Shown in pieces: positions 1 through 8,117 of a DNA stretch of 64,000 nt. This DNA is from Plantibacter sp. VKM Ac-2880 (GTDB taxonomy: Bacteria; Actinomycetota; Actinomycetes; Actinomycetales; Microbacteriaceae): positions 2,474,971 to 2,538,970 of the forward strand of contig NZ_JADKSJ010000001.1 in assembly GCF_015351235.1 (NCBI RefSeq), given 5' to 3'. Positions within the stretch are counted from its first letter, which is position 1, and every line of letters begins with the position of its first letter. The notes beneath the pieces are model-generated. The model had not been told where the DNA came from and did not search any database. It saw only the letters and a list, made by a program, of their open reading frames with translations. Position numbers and translations under genes: made by a program.

Positions 1-206
1 CCAAGGGGGTCGCCCTCGTCACCGTCGGGATCCTCTTCATCGTCGCCGCAGCCACCCAGGACGCGGAGAAGGCCTCCGGGATGGACGGTGCCATCTCCGC
101 GCTCGCCGCGCTCCCGTTCGGCGTCGTGATCCTGCTCGTGGTCGGTGTCGGCCTCATCGCCTACGGCCTGTTCTGCGGCGCCCGCGCCCGGTGGGGCAGC
201 CTCTGA
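1..206 (+). CDS. DUF1206 family membrane protein, C-terminal end (partial)
   Basis: Only the last 67 or so residues are present; the 5' part lies outside the window. The frame beginning at base 3 reads KGVALVTVGILFIVAAA, then a polar stretch with Gln-Asp-Ala-Glu-Lys-Ala, then a second hydrophobic helix ending in FCGARARWGSL and TGA. Two membrane helices separated by a short hydrophilic loop of this type match the repeating unit of the DUF1206 family of actinobacterial membrane proteins. The function of the family is unknown. Assignment is from family resemblance by eye. Confidence 0.7.
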   Translation, partial: KGVALVTVGILFIVAAATQDAEKASGMDGAISALAALPFGVVILLVVGVGLIAYGLFCGARARWGSL

Positions 207-263
207 ACCGCTGAGGCGAACGCCTCGGGCAGCGACGCGGCGACCTCCGCTCCAGACGATGTC

Positions 264-299
264 CTGCAAACGCTTGCGTTGCGACTACCGTTAGGAGTA
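264..299 (+). promoter_or_regulatory. Candidate promoter, possibly leaderless, for the helicase gene
   Basis: TACCGT at 286-291 fits the actinobacterial TANNNT -10 box and ends 7 nt before the ATG at 299, the spacing expected for a leaderless transcript. The only purine-rich stretch, AGGAG at 293-297, is one base from the ATG, too close for a normal ribosome site. A weak -35-like CTGCAA is at 264-269. Confidence 0.3.
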
Positions 300-2128
300 T
301 GACGTCTTCTGATTCCACGACGCAGCCCGAGGCGGAACCCGCCGGCGCTACGCAGACCTTCTCCGACCTCGGCCTCGACGACGCGGTGCTCAAGGTACTG
401 AAGGATGTCGGTTACGAGACCCCGTCCGCCATCCAGGCGGCCACCATCCCGCTGCTGCTCGAGGGACGCGACGTCGTCGGCCTCGCCCAGACGGGAACCG
501 GGAAGACCGCCGCATTCGCCCTCCCGATCCTCTCCCGACTCGACCTCGCGCAGAAGACGCCGCAGGCCCTCGTCCTCGCGCCGACGCGCGAGCTCGCCCT
601 GCAGGTCTGCGAGGCGTTCGAGAAGTACGCGACGCACCTGCGGGGCGTCCACGTGCTCCCCGTCTACGGCGGCCAGGGCTATGGCGTGCAGCTCTCCGCG
701 CTCCGCCGCGGCGTCCACATCGTCGTCGGTACCCCCGGTCGCATCATGGACCACCTGGAGAAGGGCACCCTCGACCTCACCGAGCTCAAGTACCTCGTGC
801 TCGACGAGGCCGACGAGATGCTGAAGATGGGCTTCGCCGAGGACGTCGAGACGATCCTCGCCGACACCCCGAAGGAGAAGCAGGTCGCCCTGTTCTCCGC
901 GACGATGCCGTCGTCGATCCGCCGTATCTCCGCAAAGTACCTGAACAACCCGGAAGAGATCACGGTCAAGACGAAGACCACGACCTCCGCCAGCATCACG
1001 CAGCGCTACCTCACGGTGTCGTACCCGCAGAAGGTCGACGCCCTGACCCGCATCCTCGAGACCGAGAACTTCAGCGCGATGATCATCTTCACGCGCACGA
1101 AGAACGAGACCGAGACCCTCGCCGAGAAGCTCCGTGCCCGCGGGTACTCGGCCGCGGCGATCAACGGCGACGTGGCGCAGGTGCAGCGTGAGCGCACCGT
1201 CAACCAGCTGAAGGCCGGCAAGCTCGACATCCTCGTCGCCACCGACGTGGCCGCGCGAGGCCTCGACGTGGAGCGCATCAGCCATGTCGTGAACTACGAC
1301 ATCCCGGTCGACACCGAGTCGTACGTGCACCGCATCGGACGCACCGGCCGCGCCGGACGCACCGGTGACGCGATCAGCTTCGTCACCCCGCGCGAGCGCC
1401 ACCTGCTGAAGGCGATCGAGCGCGCGACCCGCCAGCCGCTCACCCAGATGCAGCTGCCGAGCGTCGACGACGTCAACGCCACGCGCCTCACGCGATTCGA
1501 CGACGCCATCACCGAGGCGCTTGGCCAGACCGACCGCATCGAGCGCTTCCGCGAGATCATCGGTCACTACGTCTCGCACCATGACGTCCCCGAAGCCGAC
1601 GTCGCCGCGGCCCTGGCCGTCGTGTCGCAGGGTGAGACGCCGCTGCTGCTCTCCGCCGAGGACGAGCGTCGTCGTCGTGAGGAGTTCGACAACACCAACC
1701 GCGGCAACGACCGCGCCGGTCGCGAGCGCCGCGACTCCGGCGACCGCGGCGCGCGGTTCGACCGTGGCGACCGTGGCGATCAGGGTGACCGTCCCGAGCG
1801 TCGCAGCCGCCCGTCCAGCGGCCCGATGGCGCCCTACCGCATCGCGGTCGGTCGTCGCCAGAAGGTGGACCCGCGCCAGATCGTGGGTGCGCTCGCGAAC
1901 GAGGGCGGCTTGAAGCGCGAGGACTTCGGCGCGATCCAGATCAAGCCGGACTTCTCGATCGTCGAGCTGCCCGCGAGCCTCGGCAACGACGTGTTCGACA
2001 AGCTCGAGAACACCCGGATCAGCGGCAAGCTCATCGAGCTCCGTCCCGACCGTGGTGGTCCCGCCCGCCGACGCGACGACGAGTCGGGCTCGGGCGGCGG
2101 GTCCTACGACCGCAAGCCGCGCTCCTAG
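299..2128 (+). CDS. deaD: DEAD-box ATP-dependent RNA helicase
   Basis: 609-aa RNA helicase that unwinds RNA duplexes in ribosome assembly or mRNA turnover; this type is often cold-induced. The N-terminus has the Q motif (about residues 21-46), Walker A AQTGTGKT (63-70), PTRELA (95-100), DEAD (169-172) and SAT (200-202). HRIGRTGRAGR lies in the second RecA lobe. A charged Arg/Gly/Asp-rich linker (about 440-510) leads to a C-terminal DbpA/CsdA-type RNA-binding domain (about 515-580), so it belongs to the DeaD/CsdA branch rather than the short RhlE type. It is a single-gene unit followed by a strong hairpin terminator. No other in-frame start lies near the ATG. Confidence 0.93.
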   Translation: MTSSDSTTQPEAEPAGATQTFSDLGLDDAVLKVLKDVGYETPSAIQAATIPLLLEGRDVVGLAQTGTGKTAAFALPILSRLDLAQKTPQALVLAPTRELALQVCEAFEKYATHLRGVHVLPVYGGQGYGVQLSALRRGVHIVVGTPGRIMDHLEKGTLDLTELKYLVLDEADEMLKMGFAEDVETILADTPKEKQVALFSATMPSSIRRISAKYLNNPEEITVKTKTTTSASITQRYLTVSYPQKVDALTRILETENFSAMIIFTRTKNETETLAEKLRARGYSAAAINGDVAQVQRERTVNQLKAGKLDILVATDVAARGLDVERISHVVNYDIPVDTESYVHRIGRTGRAGRTGDAISFVTPRERHLLKAIERATRQPLTQMQLPSVDDVNATRLTRFDDAITEALGQTDRIERFREIIGHYVSHHDVPEADVAAALAVVSQGETPLLLSAEDERRRREEFDNTNRGNDRAGRERRDSGDRGARFDRGDRGDQGDRPERRSRPSSGPMAPYRIAVGRRQKVDPRQIVGALANEGGLKREDFGAIQIKPDFSIVELPASLGNDVFDKLENTRISGKLIELRPDRGGPARRRDDESGSGGGSYDRKPRS

Positions 2129-2141
2129 CGCTCCGCGCATG

Positions 2142-2187
2142 CGACGAGGGCCGGACGGAATCCCAGGATTCCGTCCGGCCCTCGTCG
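2142..2187. terminator. Bidirectional hairpin terminator between helicase and PepSY genes
   Basis: Perfect 22-bp inverted repeat: arm 2142-2163 pairs with 2166-2187, leaving a 2-nt centre. It starts 14 nt after the helicase stop and ends 23 nt before the stop of the convergent PepSY gene, so it probably serves both. Confidence 0.8.
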
Positions 2188-2210
2188 TTCCGCACCAGGC
2201 GGCGTCGACC

Positions 2211-2771
2211 TCAGTCGCGGGGGTCGAGGACGCTCGTGACCACGGTGTAGTCGGCGTCGAGGGCGACCTCGAGCTCGTCACCGTTGTCGAGGAGCACGTC
2301 GACCTCGAAGGCGACGCCGGGGTCGTCGCTGCGGTCGATATCGGCCACCGAGCCGCCCTTCGCCTCGGCGAGGGCAGCCTTCGAGGCCGCGTCCGACTCG
2401 TCCTGGGTGAGCGGCACGTCGTCGGCGTCCCTGACGTCGCGGTCGTCGCTGGTTCCTGCGGCGTCGTCGGCGATGGGTCCACCGTCGCGATCGACGTCCG
2501 CCGCCGACGCGACGCGGTCGTCGTCCGCGTCTCCGAACTCGTCCACCGCGTAGGCTGCACCGGCTCCGCCGAGGGCGAGGGCACCGACGACGATCGCGGT
2601 GATCCAGACGGGCTTCCGGCGCCAGAAGGTCGGCTTCGATGCGGGGGCTGCGGGGATCCCGGAGTGCTCGGTCGTACCGGTCCGCTCGGTCTGCTCGACG
2701 GGCTCGATGCGCTCGGTCGCTGCGGTGGGGTGCTTGGGGTCGGTGGGCTGAGAGGCTGTGTTCTCGTTCAT
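2211..2771 (-). CDS. PepSY-domain membrane-anchored protein
   Basis: 186-aa protein with a Thr/Glu/Pro-rich cytoplasmic N-terminus (about 1-50), one membrane helix (about 54-75, WITAIVVGALALGGAGAAYAV) and an acidic extracytoplasmic part. The C-terminal 60 residues (AASKAALAEAKGGSVADI ... VLLDNGDELEVALDADYTVV) look like a PepSY domain, a fold thought to modulate peptidases or sense envelope conditions. It lies downstream of a histidine kinase and a response regulator on the same strand. The 57-nt gap before it holds three direct repeats like those before the regulator, so it is probably a target of that system. Confidence 0.75.
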   Translation of the reverse strand: MNENTASQPTDPKHPTAATERIEPVEQTERTGTTEHSGIPAAPASKPTFWRRKPVWITAIVVGALALGGAGAAYAVDEFGDADDDRVASAADVDRDGGPIADDAAGTSDDRDVRDADDVPLTQDESDAASKAALAEAKGGSVADIDRSDDPGVAFEVDVLLDNGDELEVALDADYTVVTSVLDPRD

Positions 2772-2795
2772 GTGCCCCAGACTGTCCGAGGAGCG

Positions 2796-2824
2796 CTGAA
2801 GCGGGCCTGAAGCGAGCTGAAGCG
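2796..2824 (-). promoter_or_regulatory. Direct-repeat operator candidate before the PepSY gene
   Basis: Three copies of CTGAAGCG (CGCTTCAG on the minus strand) at 2796-2803, 2807-2814 and 2817-2824, phased by 11 and 10 bp. OmpR/PhoB-type regulators usually bind direct repeats one helical turn apart. The same octamer occurs twice with 11-bp phasing before the response-regulator gene. Confidence 0.5.
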
Positions 2825-2828
2825 GCGT

Positions 2829-4187
2829 TCAGGAAGCGGTCGAGGCGGGGAGCACGACGACGAAGGCCGCTCCCCCGAGCCCGCTGTCTCCGAGCTCGAC
2901 CGATCCCCCGTGGAGCCGGACGACGTCGGCCACGATCGCGAGCCCCAAGCCCGATCCTCCGGCGTCGCGGGAACGACTCTCGTCGAGGCGCACGAAGCGT
3001 TCGAACACACGCGCACGCAGCTCGACCGGCACACCCGGGCCGTCGTCCTCCACGGCGATCCTCACGGACCGACCGTCGGACGAGCATCCGAGACGGACCA
3101 CCGAGCGTGCGTGCCGTGCAGCATTGTCGACGAGGTTCCGCACCGCCCGCGCGAGCAGCGCCTCGTCACCGTCGACCCTCGCCGCGGCGACCGCCGAGGA
3201 ATCGACCCGCAGCCCGCCGACGGACCGGAGGCGGCCGGCCTCGGCCAGCAGGAGGTCGTCGACGTCGAGGGCGCGCCGTCCGGCCCCGGAGGCCCCCTCG
3301 TCGAGTTTCGCGAGGAGCAGGAGCGACTCGACGAGGGTCTGCATCCTGCCGCCTTCGTCGAGCACCGTCGCGGACAGCTCGGCCGTGTCGACCCGGTCCG
3401 GGTGGAGCGAGGCGACCTCCGCGTACTGCCTGATGACCGCGAGCGGCGACCGCAGCTCGTGCGAGGCGTCGGACACGAAGCGGCGTTGCGCCGTCTGAGC
3501 GTCCTCCAGACGACCGAGCAACTCGTTCATCGTCCCGGCCAGGCGTCCGATCTCGTCGCCCGTCGCGGGCACGTCTATCCGTCGATGCAGCTCCCCCGCT
3601 CCCAGCTCCGAGACCTCGCGGCGGATGCGCTCCACCGGTGCCAGGGCCCGTCCGACGAGGAGCCAGGTGAGTGCGCCGATCAGCACCACGAGCACAGGGA
3701 CGGCGACCAGGAGCAGCACGCCCACGAGTCCGACGGCGTCGTCGGTCTCCTCGAGGGAACGGCCAGCGAGGACCACGAGGTCGCGTCCGTCGACTTCGAC
3801 GTCCTCGCTCGCGAACAGCACCGGCTCGTCGTCGACGATCGCGACGAAGGAGTCGCCGTCGGGGACCGGGGTCGGCAGGTCGATCTCGTCGTCCGTCCGG
3901 TCGACGACGCGCCCGTCCTCCAGCAGGACCAGCAGGCGGCCGTCGTCCGCGGGCAGCGTCGTGGCGTCGGCGGCGGTCAGTTGCGCCGAGACGCTCTCCG
4001 CCTCGGCCGCCGCGCTCTGTTCGACGCCGGAACGCAACGTCGCCGAGAACAGGCCGACGAAGACGATGGATCCGACGCCGAGGAACAGGGCGACGGCGAG
4101 CACCGAGCCCAGGGCCGCCCGAGCGCGGACGGACCGCCACGGGGCCCGACGGGCGGCGACCGGCTCACGCCGCCCGCCGTCAGCCAC
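2829..4187 (-). CDS. Two-component sensor histidine kinase
   Basis: 452-aa inner-membrane kinase from a GTG start at 4187 that overlaps the stop of the response regulator (translational coupling). Membrane helices lie at about 25-47 and 152-178 and enclose an extracytoplasmic sensor of about 100 residues; a HAMP linker follows (about 178-230). The phospho-acceptor His is H243 in SDASHELRSP. The N box is NLVDNAARHA and the ATP lid is DDGPGVP ... GGSGLGLAIV. The architecture is the usual OmpR-partner kinase. The stimulus is unknown, but the PepSY partner suggests envelope stress or antimicrobial sensing (inference). Confidence 0.9.
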   Translation of the reverse strand: MADGGRREPVAARRAPWRSVRARAALGSVLAVALFLGVGSIVFVGLFSATLRSGVEQSAAAEAESVSAQLTAADATTLPADDGRLLVLLEDGRVVDRTDDEIDLPTPVPDGDSFVAIVDDEPVLFASEDVEVDGRDLVVLAGRSLEETDDAVGLVGVLLLVAVPVLVVLIGALTWLLVGRALAPVERIRREVSELGAGELHRRIDVPATGDEIGRLAGTMNELLGRLEDAQTAQRRFVSDASHELRSPLAVIRQYAEVASLHPDRVDTAELSATVLDEGGRMQTLVESLLLLAKLDEGASGAGRRALDVDDLLLAEAGRLRSVGGLRVDSSAVAAARVDGDEALLARAVRNLVDNAARHARSVVRLGCSSDGRSVRIAVEDDGPGVPVELRARVFERFVRLDESRSRDAGGSGLGLAIVADVVRLHGGSVELGDSGLGGAAFVVVLPASTAS

Positions 4188-4857
4188 GGCCGCCCACGAG
4201 TCGATACCCGAAACCGCGCACGGTCTCGAGCGAGGCCCGGTCGAAGGGCCGGTCGACCTTGTTCCGCAGGTGACCGACGTAGACCTCGACGATGTTGGGA
4301 TCGCCCTCGAAGTCGTCGTCCCAGACATTCTGCAGGACCTCGCGCTTCGACACGACCTCACCGCCGCGCCGCATGAGGAACTCGAGGACCGCGAACTCGC
4401 GGGAGGTGAGGTCGATCGGGACGTCACCGCGGTGCACCTGTTTGGACGCGGGATCGAGCCGGAGCTCGCCGACCTCGAGCACCGCCGGGCGCTCGCGGGA
4501 GCCCCGCCGGACGAGTGACCGGATGCGGGCGACGAGCACGGCGAACGAGAACGGCTTGCTCAGGAAGTCGTCGGCGCCGGTGTCGAGGGCCTCGACCTGG
4601 TCCCAGTCGCCGTCCTTCGCGGTGAGCATGAGGATCGGGGTCCAGTCTCCGGCGTCACGCAGCTGCTGGCAGACGCGGTACCCGCTCATGCCGGGCATCA
4701 TGATGTCGAGGATGATCGCGTCGTAGCGGTGTTCGCCCGCCATCCAGAGTCCATCGACCCCGTTCGAGGCGACGTCGACGGCGAAGCCCTCCGCCTCGAG
4801 GCCCCGCCGGACGCCGTCGGCGAGCCGCACCTCATCGTCCACGACGAGTATCCGCAT
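4180..4857 (-). CDS. OmpR/PhoB-family response regulator
   Basis: 225-aa DNA-binding regulator. The receiver domain has acidic pocket D7/D8, phospho-acceptor D51 (LDIMMPGMSG), T79 and K101. A C-terminal winged helix (about 125-222) contains LTSREFAVLEFLMRRGGEVVS and the RNKVDRP / VRGFGYRL segments. The ATG at 4857 is chosen because the receiver fold begins directly with MRILVVDDE. It is the first gene of an operon with the kinase (overlapping) and the PepSY gene. Two direct repeats at 4926-4944 suggest autoregulation. Confidence 0.93.
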   Translation of the reverse strand: MRILVVDDEVRLADGVRRGLEAEGFAVDVASNGVDGLWMAGEHRYDAIILDIMMPGMSGYRVCQQLRDAGDWTPILMLTAKDGDWDQVEALDTGADDFLSKPFSFAVLVARIRSLVRRGSRERPAVLEVGELRLDPASKQVHRGDVPIDLTSREFAVLEFLMRRGGEVVSKREVLQNVWDDDFEGDPNIVEVYVGHLRNKVDRPFDRASLETVRGFGYRLVGGRG

Positions 4858-4925
4858 CGGGTATGACCTCTCGGCTTCGTGCCGGTCGACGCTCGAGCGG
4901 CGCCTCCCAGTCTGGCGCGGGCAAG

Positions 4926-4944
4926 CTGAAGCAGCGCTGAAGCG
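4926..4944 (-). promoter_or_regulatory. Direct-repeat operator candidate before the response regulator
   Basis: CTGAAGCA (4926-4933) and CTGAAGCG (4937-4944), 11 bp apart, in the divergent region between the response regulator (start 4857) and the AraC-type gene (start 4980). The motif and phasing match those at 2796-2824. Confidence 0.5.
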
Positions 4945-4979
4945 ACGCGGTCCGGCGCGGACGCCCGTACGCTGGAGCG

Positions 4980-5810
4980 GTGTCCGCTCCCACCTCCCTC
5001 GACCCCTGGGAGCAGTCCGTCGACGCACGGACGGGCACCGCACCGGCACGCCGTCGACTCCCGCTGTACGAGGCGGGAGCGATCCCGGTGCCGTTCGTCA
5101 TCCGCGGGAACACCGAGCGCATCGCGCGCGACACCCACTGGGACGAACACTCGCACCCCACGCACGAGCTCCTGTGGAACGATCACGGCGCGTCCACCGC
5201 CACCGTCGGCGACCGCGTCTGGACCGTGACCCCGCATCACGCGCTCTGGATCCCGGCCGGCGTGCGCCATACCGGCTGGACGCCCGCCGGCACCTGGCAG
5301 CGGGCCGCGATGTTCAGCGTGGACCACGTGCCAGCCATCTCCGAGCTGCCGACGGCGGTCGAGCTCACCCCGTTGCTGCGGCTCCTCCTCGACCGGCTGA
5401 GTGAGGCCCGGCTCGAGGATCGTGCCAGAGCCACCACCGAGGCGACCATCCTGGACGTCCTCGAGCCCGCCGAACACGAACTGCTCCTGCGGCTGCCCCG
5501 GTCCGGCCTCGTGGCACCGATCGTCGAGCGGATCCGCACGAGTCCGTCCGACGGGACCTCCCTCGCGGAATGGGCGGCACTCCTCGGCGTGAGCACCCGG
5601 ACGGTGACTCGGACGTTCGAGTCGGAGACCGGGCTCGGGTTCGCCCGCTGGGTCGCCACCGCGCGGGTGCAGCACGCCATCACGCGTCTCATCGCCGGTG
5701 ACAGCATCGACGAGGTGGCGGCGGCCGTCGGGTACCGCTCGGCCACGGCGTTCGGGACGGCGTTCCGCCGGGTCACCGGGACGAGTCCGGGCCGGTTCCG
5801 CATCGGCTGA
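4980..5810 (+). CDS. AraC-family transcriptional regulator
   Basis: 276-aa protein with a cupin-like sensor (about 45-120; HWDEHSHPTHELLWNDHG and the following PAGVRHTGWTPAG) and a C-terminal double helix-turn-helix (about 175-276; LAEWAALLGVSTRTVTRTFE and IDEVAAAVGYRSATAFGTAF). It starts with GTG. It lies 238 nt upstream of an iron-siderophore importer in the same direction. AraC proteins next to such operons often respond to the siderophore, so control of the importer is plausible (inference). Cytoplasmic DNA-binding protein. Confidence 0.88.
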   Translation: MSAPTSLDPWEQSVDARTGTAPARRRLPLYEAGAIPVPFVIRGNTERIARDTHWDEHSHPTHELLWNDHGASTATVGDRVWTVTPHHALWIPAGVRHTGWTPAGTWQRAAMFSVDHVPAISELPTAVELTPLLRLLLDRLSEARLEDRARATTEATILDVLEPAEHELLLRLPRSGLVAPIVERIRTSPSDGTSLAEWAALLGVSTRTVTRTFESETGLGFARWVATARVQHAITRLIAGDSIDEVAAAVGYRSATAFGTAFRRVTGTSPGRFRIG

Positions 5811-6048
5811 GCGCCTGACGCTTCGCGACCGAACGTGTCCGATTCGCGAAGGAACGCGTCGGATCCACTCGATTGCACTCATACCGAGCGACAGCTAACT
5901 TTGGTTAGGCAACCCTTCGTCACCGCCTCTCCCCGCGCGGCGCCGGTCTCCACCGGCCACCCTCTCCGAACCGCAGACAACGTCCTCCGACGCCGTCGTT
6001 CGTCGTGCCCGCGCGCCGGCATCAGTCAGCAGCACCCGAAAGGACCCC
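5811..6048 (+). promoter_or_regulatory. Regulatory region of the siderophore-uptake operon
   Basis: 238-nt gene-free stretch. It contains the IdeR/DtxR-like box annotated separately (5900-5918) and a ribosome site GAAAGGA 7 nt before the ATG at 6049. No open frame with coding character and no clear terminator for the upstream gene were seen. Confidence 0.6.
5900..5918. promoter_or_regulatory. IdeR/DtxR-like iron box
   Basis: The 19 bases TTTGGTTAGGCAACCCTTC agree at 14 of 19 positions with the IdeR/DtxR consensus TTAGGTTAGGCTAACCTAA. An overlapping inverted repeat CTAAC-N4-GTTAG (5895-5908) strengthens the case. Iron-loaded IdeR would repress the uptake operon downstream. Confidence 0.65.
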
Positions 6049-7074
6049 ATGCAGCGCGCACCACGTCTCGTCGCCCTCTCCGCGGCGGCGTTCCTCACCG
6101 TCGGCCTCGCGGCCTGCTCCTCGTCGTCGGCCGAAGAGGGGGCCGGCGGCGACGCCGGCTTCACGCCGATCACGATCGAGCACGCCCTCGGCACCACGAC
6201 GATCGACGCCAAGCCCGAACGCGTCGCCACCGTCAACTGGGCGAACCACGAGGTGCCCCTCGCCCTCGGCGTCGTCCCCGTCGGGATGGCCGCCGCCAAC
6301 TTCGGTGACGACGACGGCGACGGCCTGCTCCCCTGGGTCGAGGAGAAGCTCGAATCCCTCGACGCCGAGACCCCCGTCCTCTTCGACGAGACCGACGGCA
6401 TCGACTTCGAGGCGGTCGCCGACACGAACCCGGACGTCATCCTCGCCGCGTACTCCGGCCTCACGCAGGAGGACTACGACACGCTCAGCGAGATCGCGCC
6501 CGTCGTCGCATACCCGGAGACCGCCTGGGGCACGTCCTGGCGCGACACCATCCTCTTCAACAGTGAGGCGATGGGCATGGCCGACGAGGGTGAAGCACTC
6601 GTCACCGAGTTGGAGGGCGAGATCACCGAGGCCGCGAAGGCGTACCCGCAGCTCGAGGGCAAGACCGCGATGTTCCTCACGCACGTCGACACGAGCGACC
6701 TCAGCGAGGTCAGCTACTACACGACCCACGACACGCGCACCGCGTTCTTCGAGGACCTCGGCCTCGCGTTCCCCGAGAGCGTCGCGACGGCCTCCGCCGA
6801 GACCGAGCTGTTCTCCCTCACCCAGAGCGCCGAGCAGGCGGACGCCTTCCGCGACGTCGACATCATCGTGACCTACGGCGGCGACGAGCTCATCGCCGCG
6901 CTCGAGGCCGACCCGCTGCTGTCGCAGATGCCCGCCGTCGCGAACGGTGCGATCGTCGCCCTCCCAGGCACCAGCCCGCTCGGCACCGCCGCCAACCCGA
7001 CGCCGCTCTCGATCTCGTGGATCCTCGACGACTACCTGAAGCTGCTCGCGCAGGCGGCAGACCAGGCGGCGTGA
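6049..7074 (+). CDS. Iron-siderophore ABC transporter, substrate-binding lipoprotein
   Basis: 341-aa extracytoplasmic lipoprotein. The signal peptide ends in the lipobox LAAC with lipidated C23, followed by a Ser/Glu/Gly linker. The body resembles the FecB/FepB/FhuD class: HALGTTTIDAKPERVATVNW near the N-terminus, and DTNPDVILAAYSGLTQEDYDTL, typical of the first lobe of type III binding proteins. It captures a ferric siderophore and hands it to the permeases encoded just downstream. The permease GTG start overlaps its TGA stop. Iron control is expected from the IdeR-like box upstream. The siderophore is not predictable. Confidence 0.92.
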   Translation: MQRAPRLVALSAAAFLTVGLAACSSSSAEEGAGGDAGFTPITIEHALGTTTIDAKPERVATVNWANHEVPLALGVVPVGMAAANFGDDDGDGLLPWVEEKLESLDAETPVLFDETDGIDFEAVADTNPDVILAAYSGLTQEDYDTLSEIAPVVAYPETAWGTSWRDTILFNSEAMGMADEGEALVTELEGEITEAAKAYPQLEGKTAMFLTHVDTSDLSEVSYYTTHDTRTAFFEDLGLAFPESVATASAETELFSLTQSAEQADAFRDVDIIVTYGGDELIAALEADPLLSQMPAVANGAIVALPGTSPLGTAANPTPLSISWILDDYLKLLAQAADQAA

Positions 7075-8117
7075 TCACCGGTACCGCCACCCCACCCGCC
7101 TCGAGTGTCGCCGTCGTGCGGCGCCCGAGGCGGGTTCGCGGGCTCTGGCTCCTCGTCGCAGCCCTCGTCCTCGTCGCTGCCATGCTCTGCTCCGTCACCA
7201 TCGGATCGCGTGACGTCGAGTGGTCGGCCGTCCTCGGTGCCTTCGCCGGCGGTGTCGACGGCTTCGACCAGGCCGCGGTGGCCAAGCGCATCCCCCGGAC
7301 CCTCCTCGCCGTCCTCGCCGGCGCAGCCCTCGGCGTCTCGGGCGCCGTCATGCAGGGCGTCACCCGGAACCCGCTCGCCGACCCCGGCATCCTCGGCATC
7401 AACCTCGGCGCCTCGCTCGCGGTCGTCACCGGCCTCGCCTACTTCGGGCTCGCCGCGGCGAGCACGACCATCTGGGTGGCCATCATCGGCGCCGCCGCCT
7501 CCGCCATCTTCGTCTACACCGTCGGTTCGCTGGGCCGTGGCGGGGCCACCCCGCTGAAACTCGCCCTGGCCGGCGCCGCGACGTCCGCCGCGCTCGCCTC
7601 GTTCATCACCGCGGTCGTGCTCCCCCGCGGCGACATCGCCAGCAGCGTGCGCTCCTGGCAGATCGGCGGGGTCGGTGGCGGCACCGCCGGGCAGATCGAG
7701 CAGGTGCTGCCGTTCCTCGTCGTCGGCTTCCTCGTCTGCCTCCTGTCCGCGCGCGGCCTCAACTCGCTCGCCCTCGGAGACGACCTCGCAGCCGGCCTCG
7801 GCGAACGCGTCGCGGTCGCCCGTGGAGCCGCGGCACTCGGGTCCGTCGTGCTGTGCGGCGCGGCCACCGCCGTCACCGGCCCCATCGGTTTCGTCGGGCT
7901 CGTCGTGCCACACGCCTGTCGGCTCGTCGTCGGCGTCGACCACCGGTGGTTGCTCCCGTTCTCAGCCGTCGTCGGCGCGATCCTACTCACGGCCGCGGAC
8001 GTCCTCGGCCGCATCGTGGCCCGACCGTCCGAGATCGACGTCGGCATCATCACCGCCCTGATCGGGGCGCCGATCTTCATCGCGATCGTGCGCCGCCAGA
8101 AGGTGAGCGCCCTGTGA
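7071..8117 (+). CDS. Iron-siderophore ABC transporter permease (FecCD family)
   Basis: 348-aa integral membrane protein, from the GTG at 7071 inside the stop of the binding-protein gene (4-nt overlap). About nine to ten hydrophobic helices. FecCD hallmarks are present: RIPRTLLAVLAGAALGVSGA, MQGVTRNPLADPGILGI and, near the end, GPIGFVGLVVPHACRLVVG. It forms half of the membrane channel with the next gene. The family length is about 330-350 aa, so it is complete. Confidence 0.93.
   Translation: MITGTATPPASSVAVVRRPRRVRGLWLLVAALVLVAAMLCSVTIGSRDVEWSAVLGAFAGGVDGFDQAAVAKRIPRTLLAVLAGAALGVSGAVMQGVTRNPLADPGILGINLGASLAVVTGLAYFGLAAASTTIWVAIIGAAASAIFVYTVGSLGRGGATPLKLALAGAATSAALASFITAVVLPRGDIASSVRSWQIGGVGGGTAGQIEQVLPFLVVGFLVCLLSARGLNSLALGDDLAAGLGERVAVARGAAALGSVVLCGAATAVTGPIGFVGLVVPHACRLVVGVDHRWLLPFSAVVGAILLTAADVLGRIVARPSEIDVGIITALIGAPIFIAIVRRQKVSAL

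Noticed and set aside
161..2584. 807-aa minus-strand frame opposite the RNA helicase
   Set aside because: Low-complexity Arg/Val/Asp-rich translation with no domain; the plus-strand helicase motifs explain the open frame.
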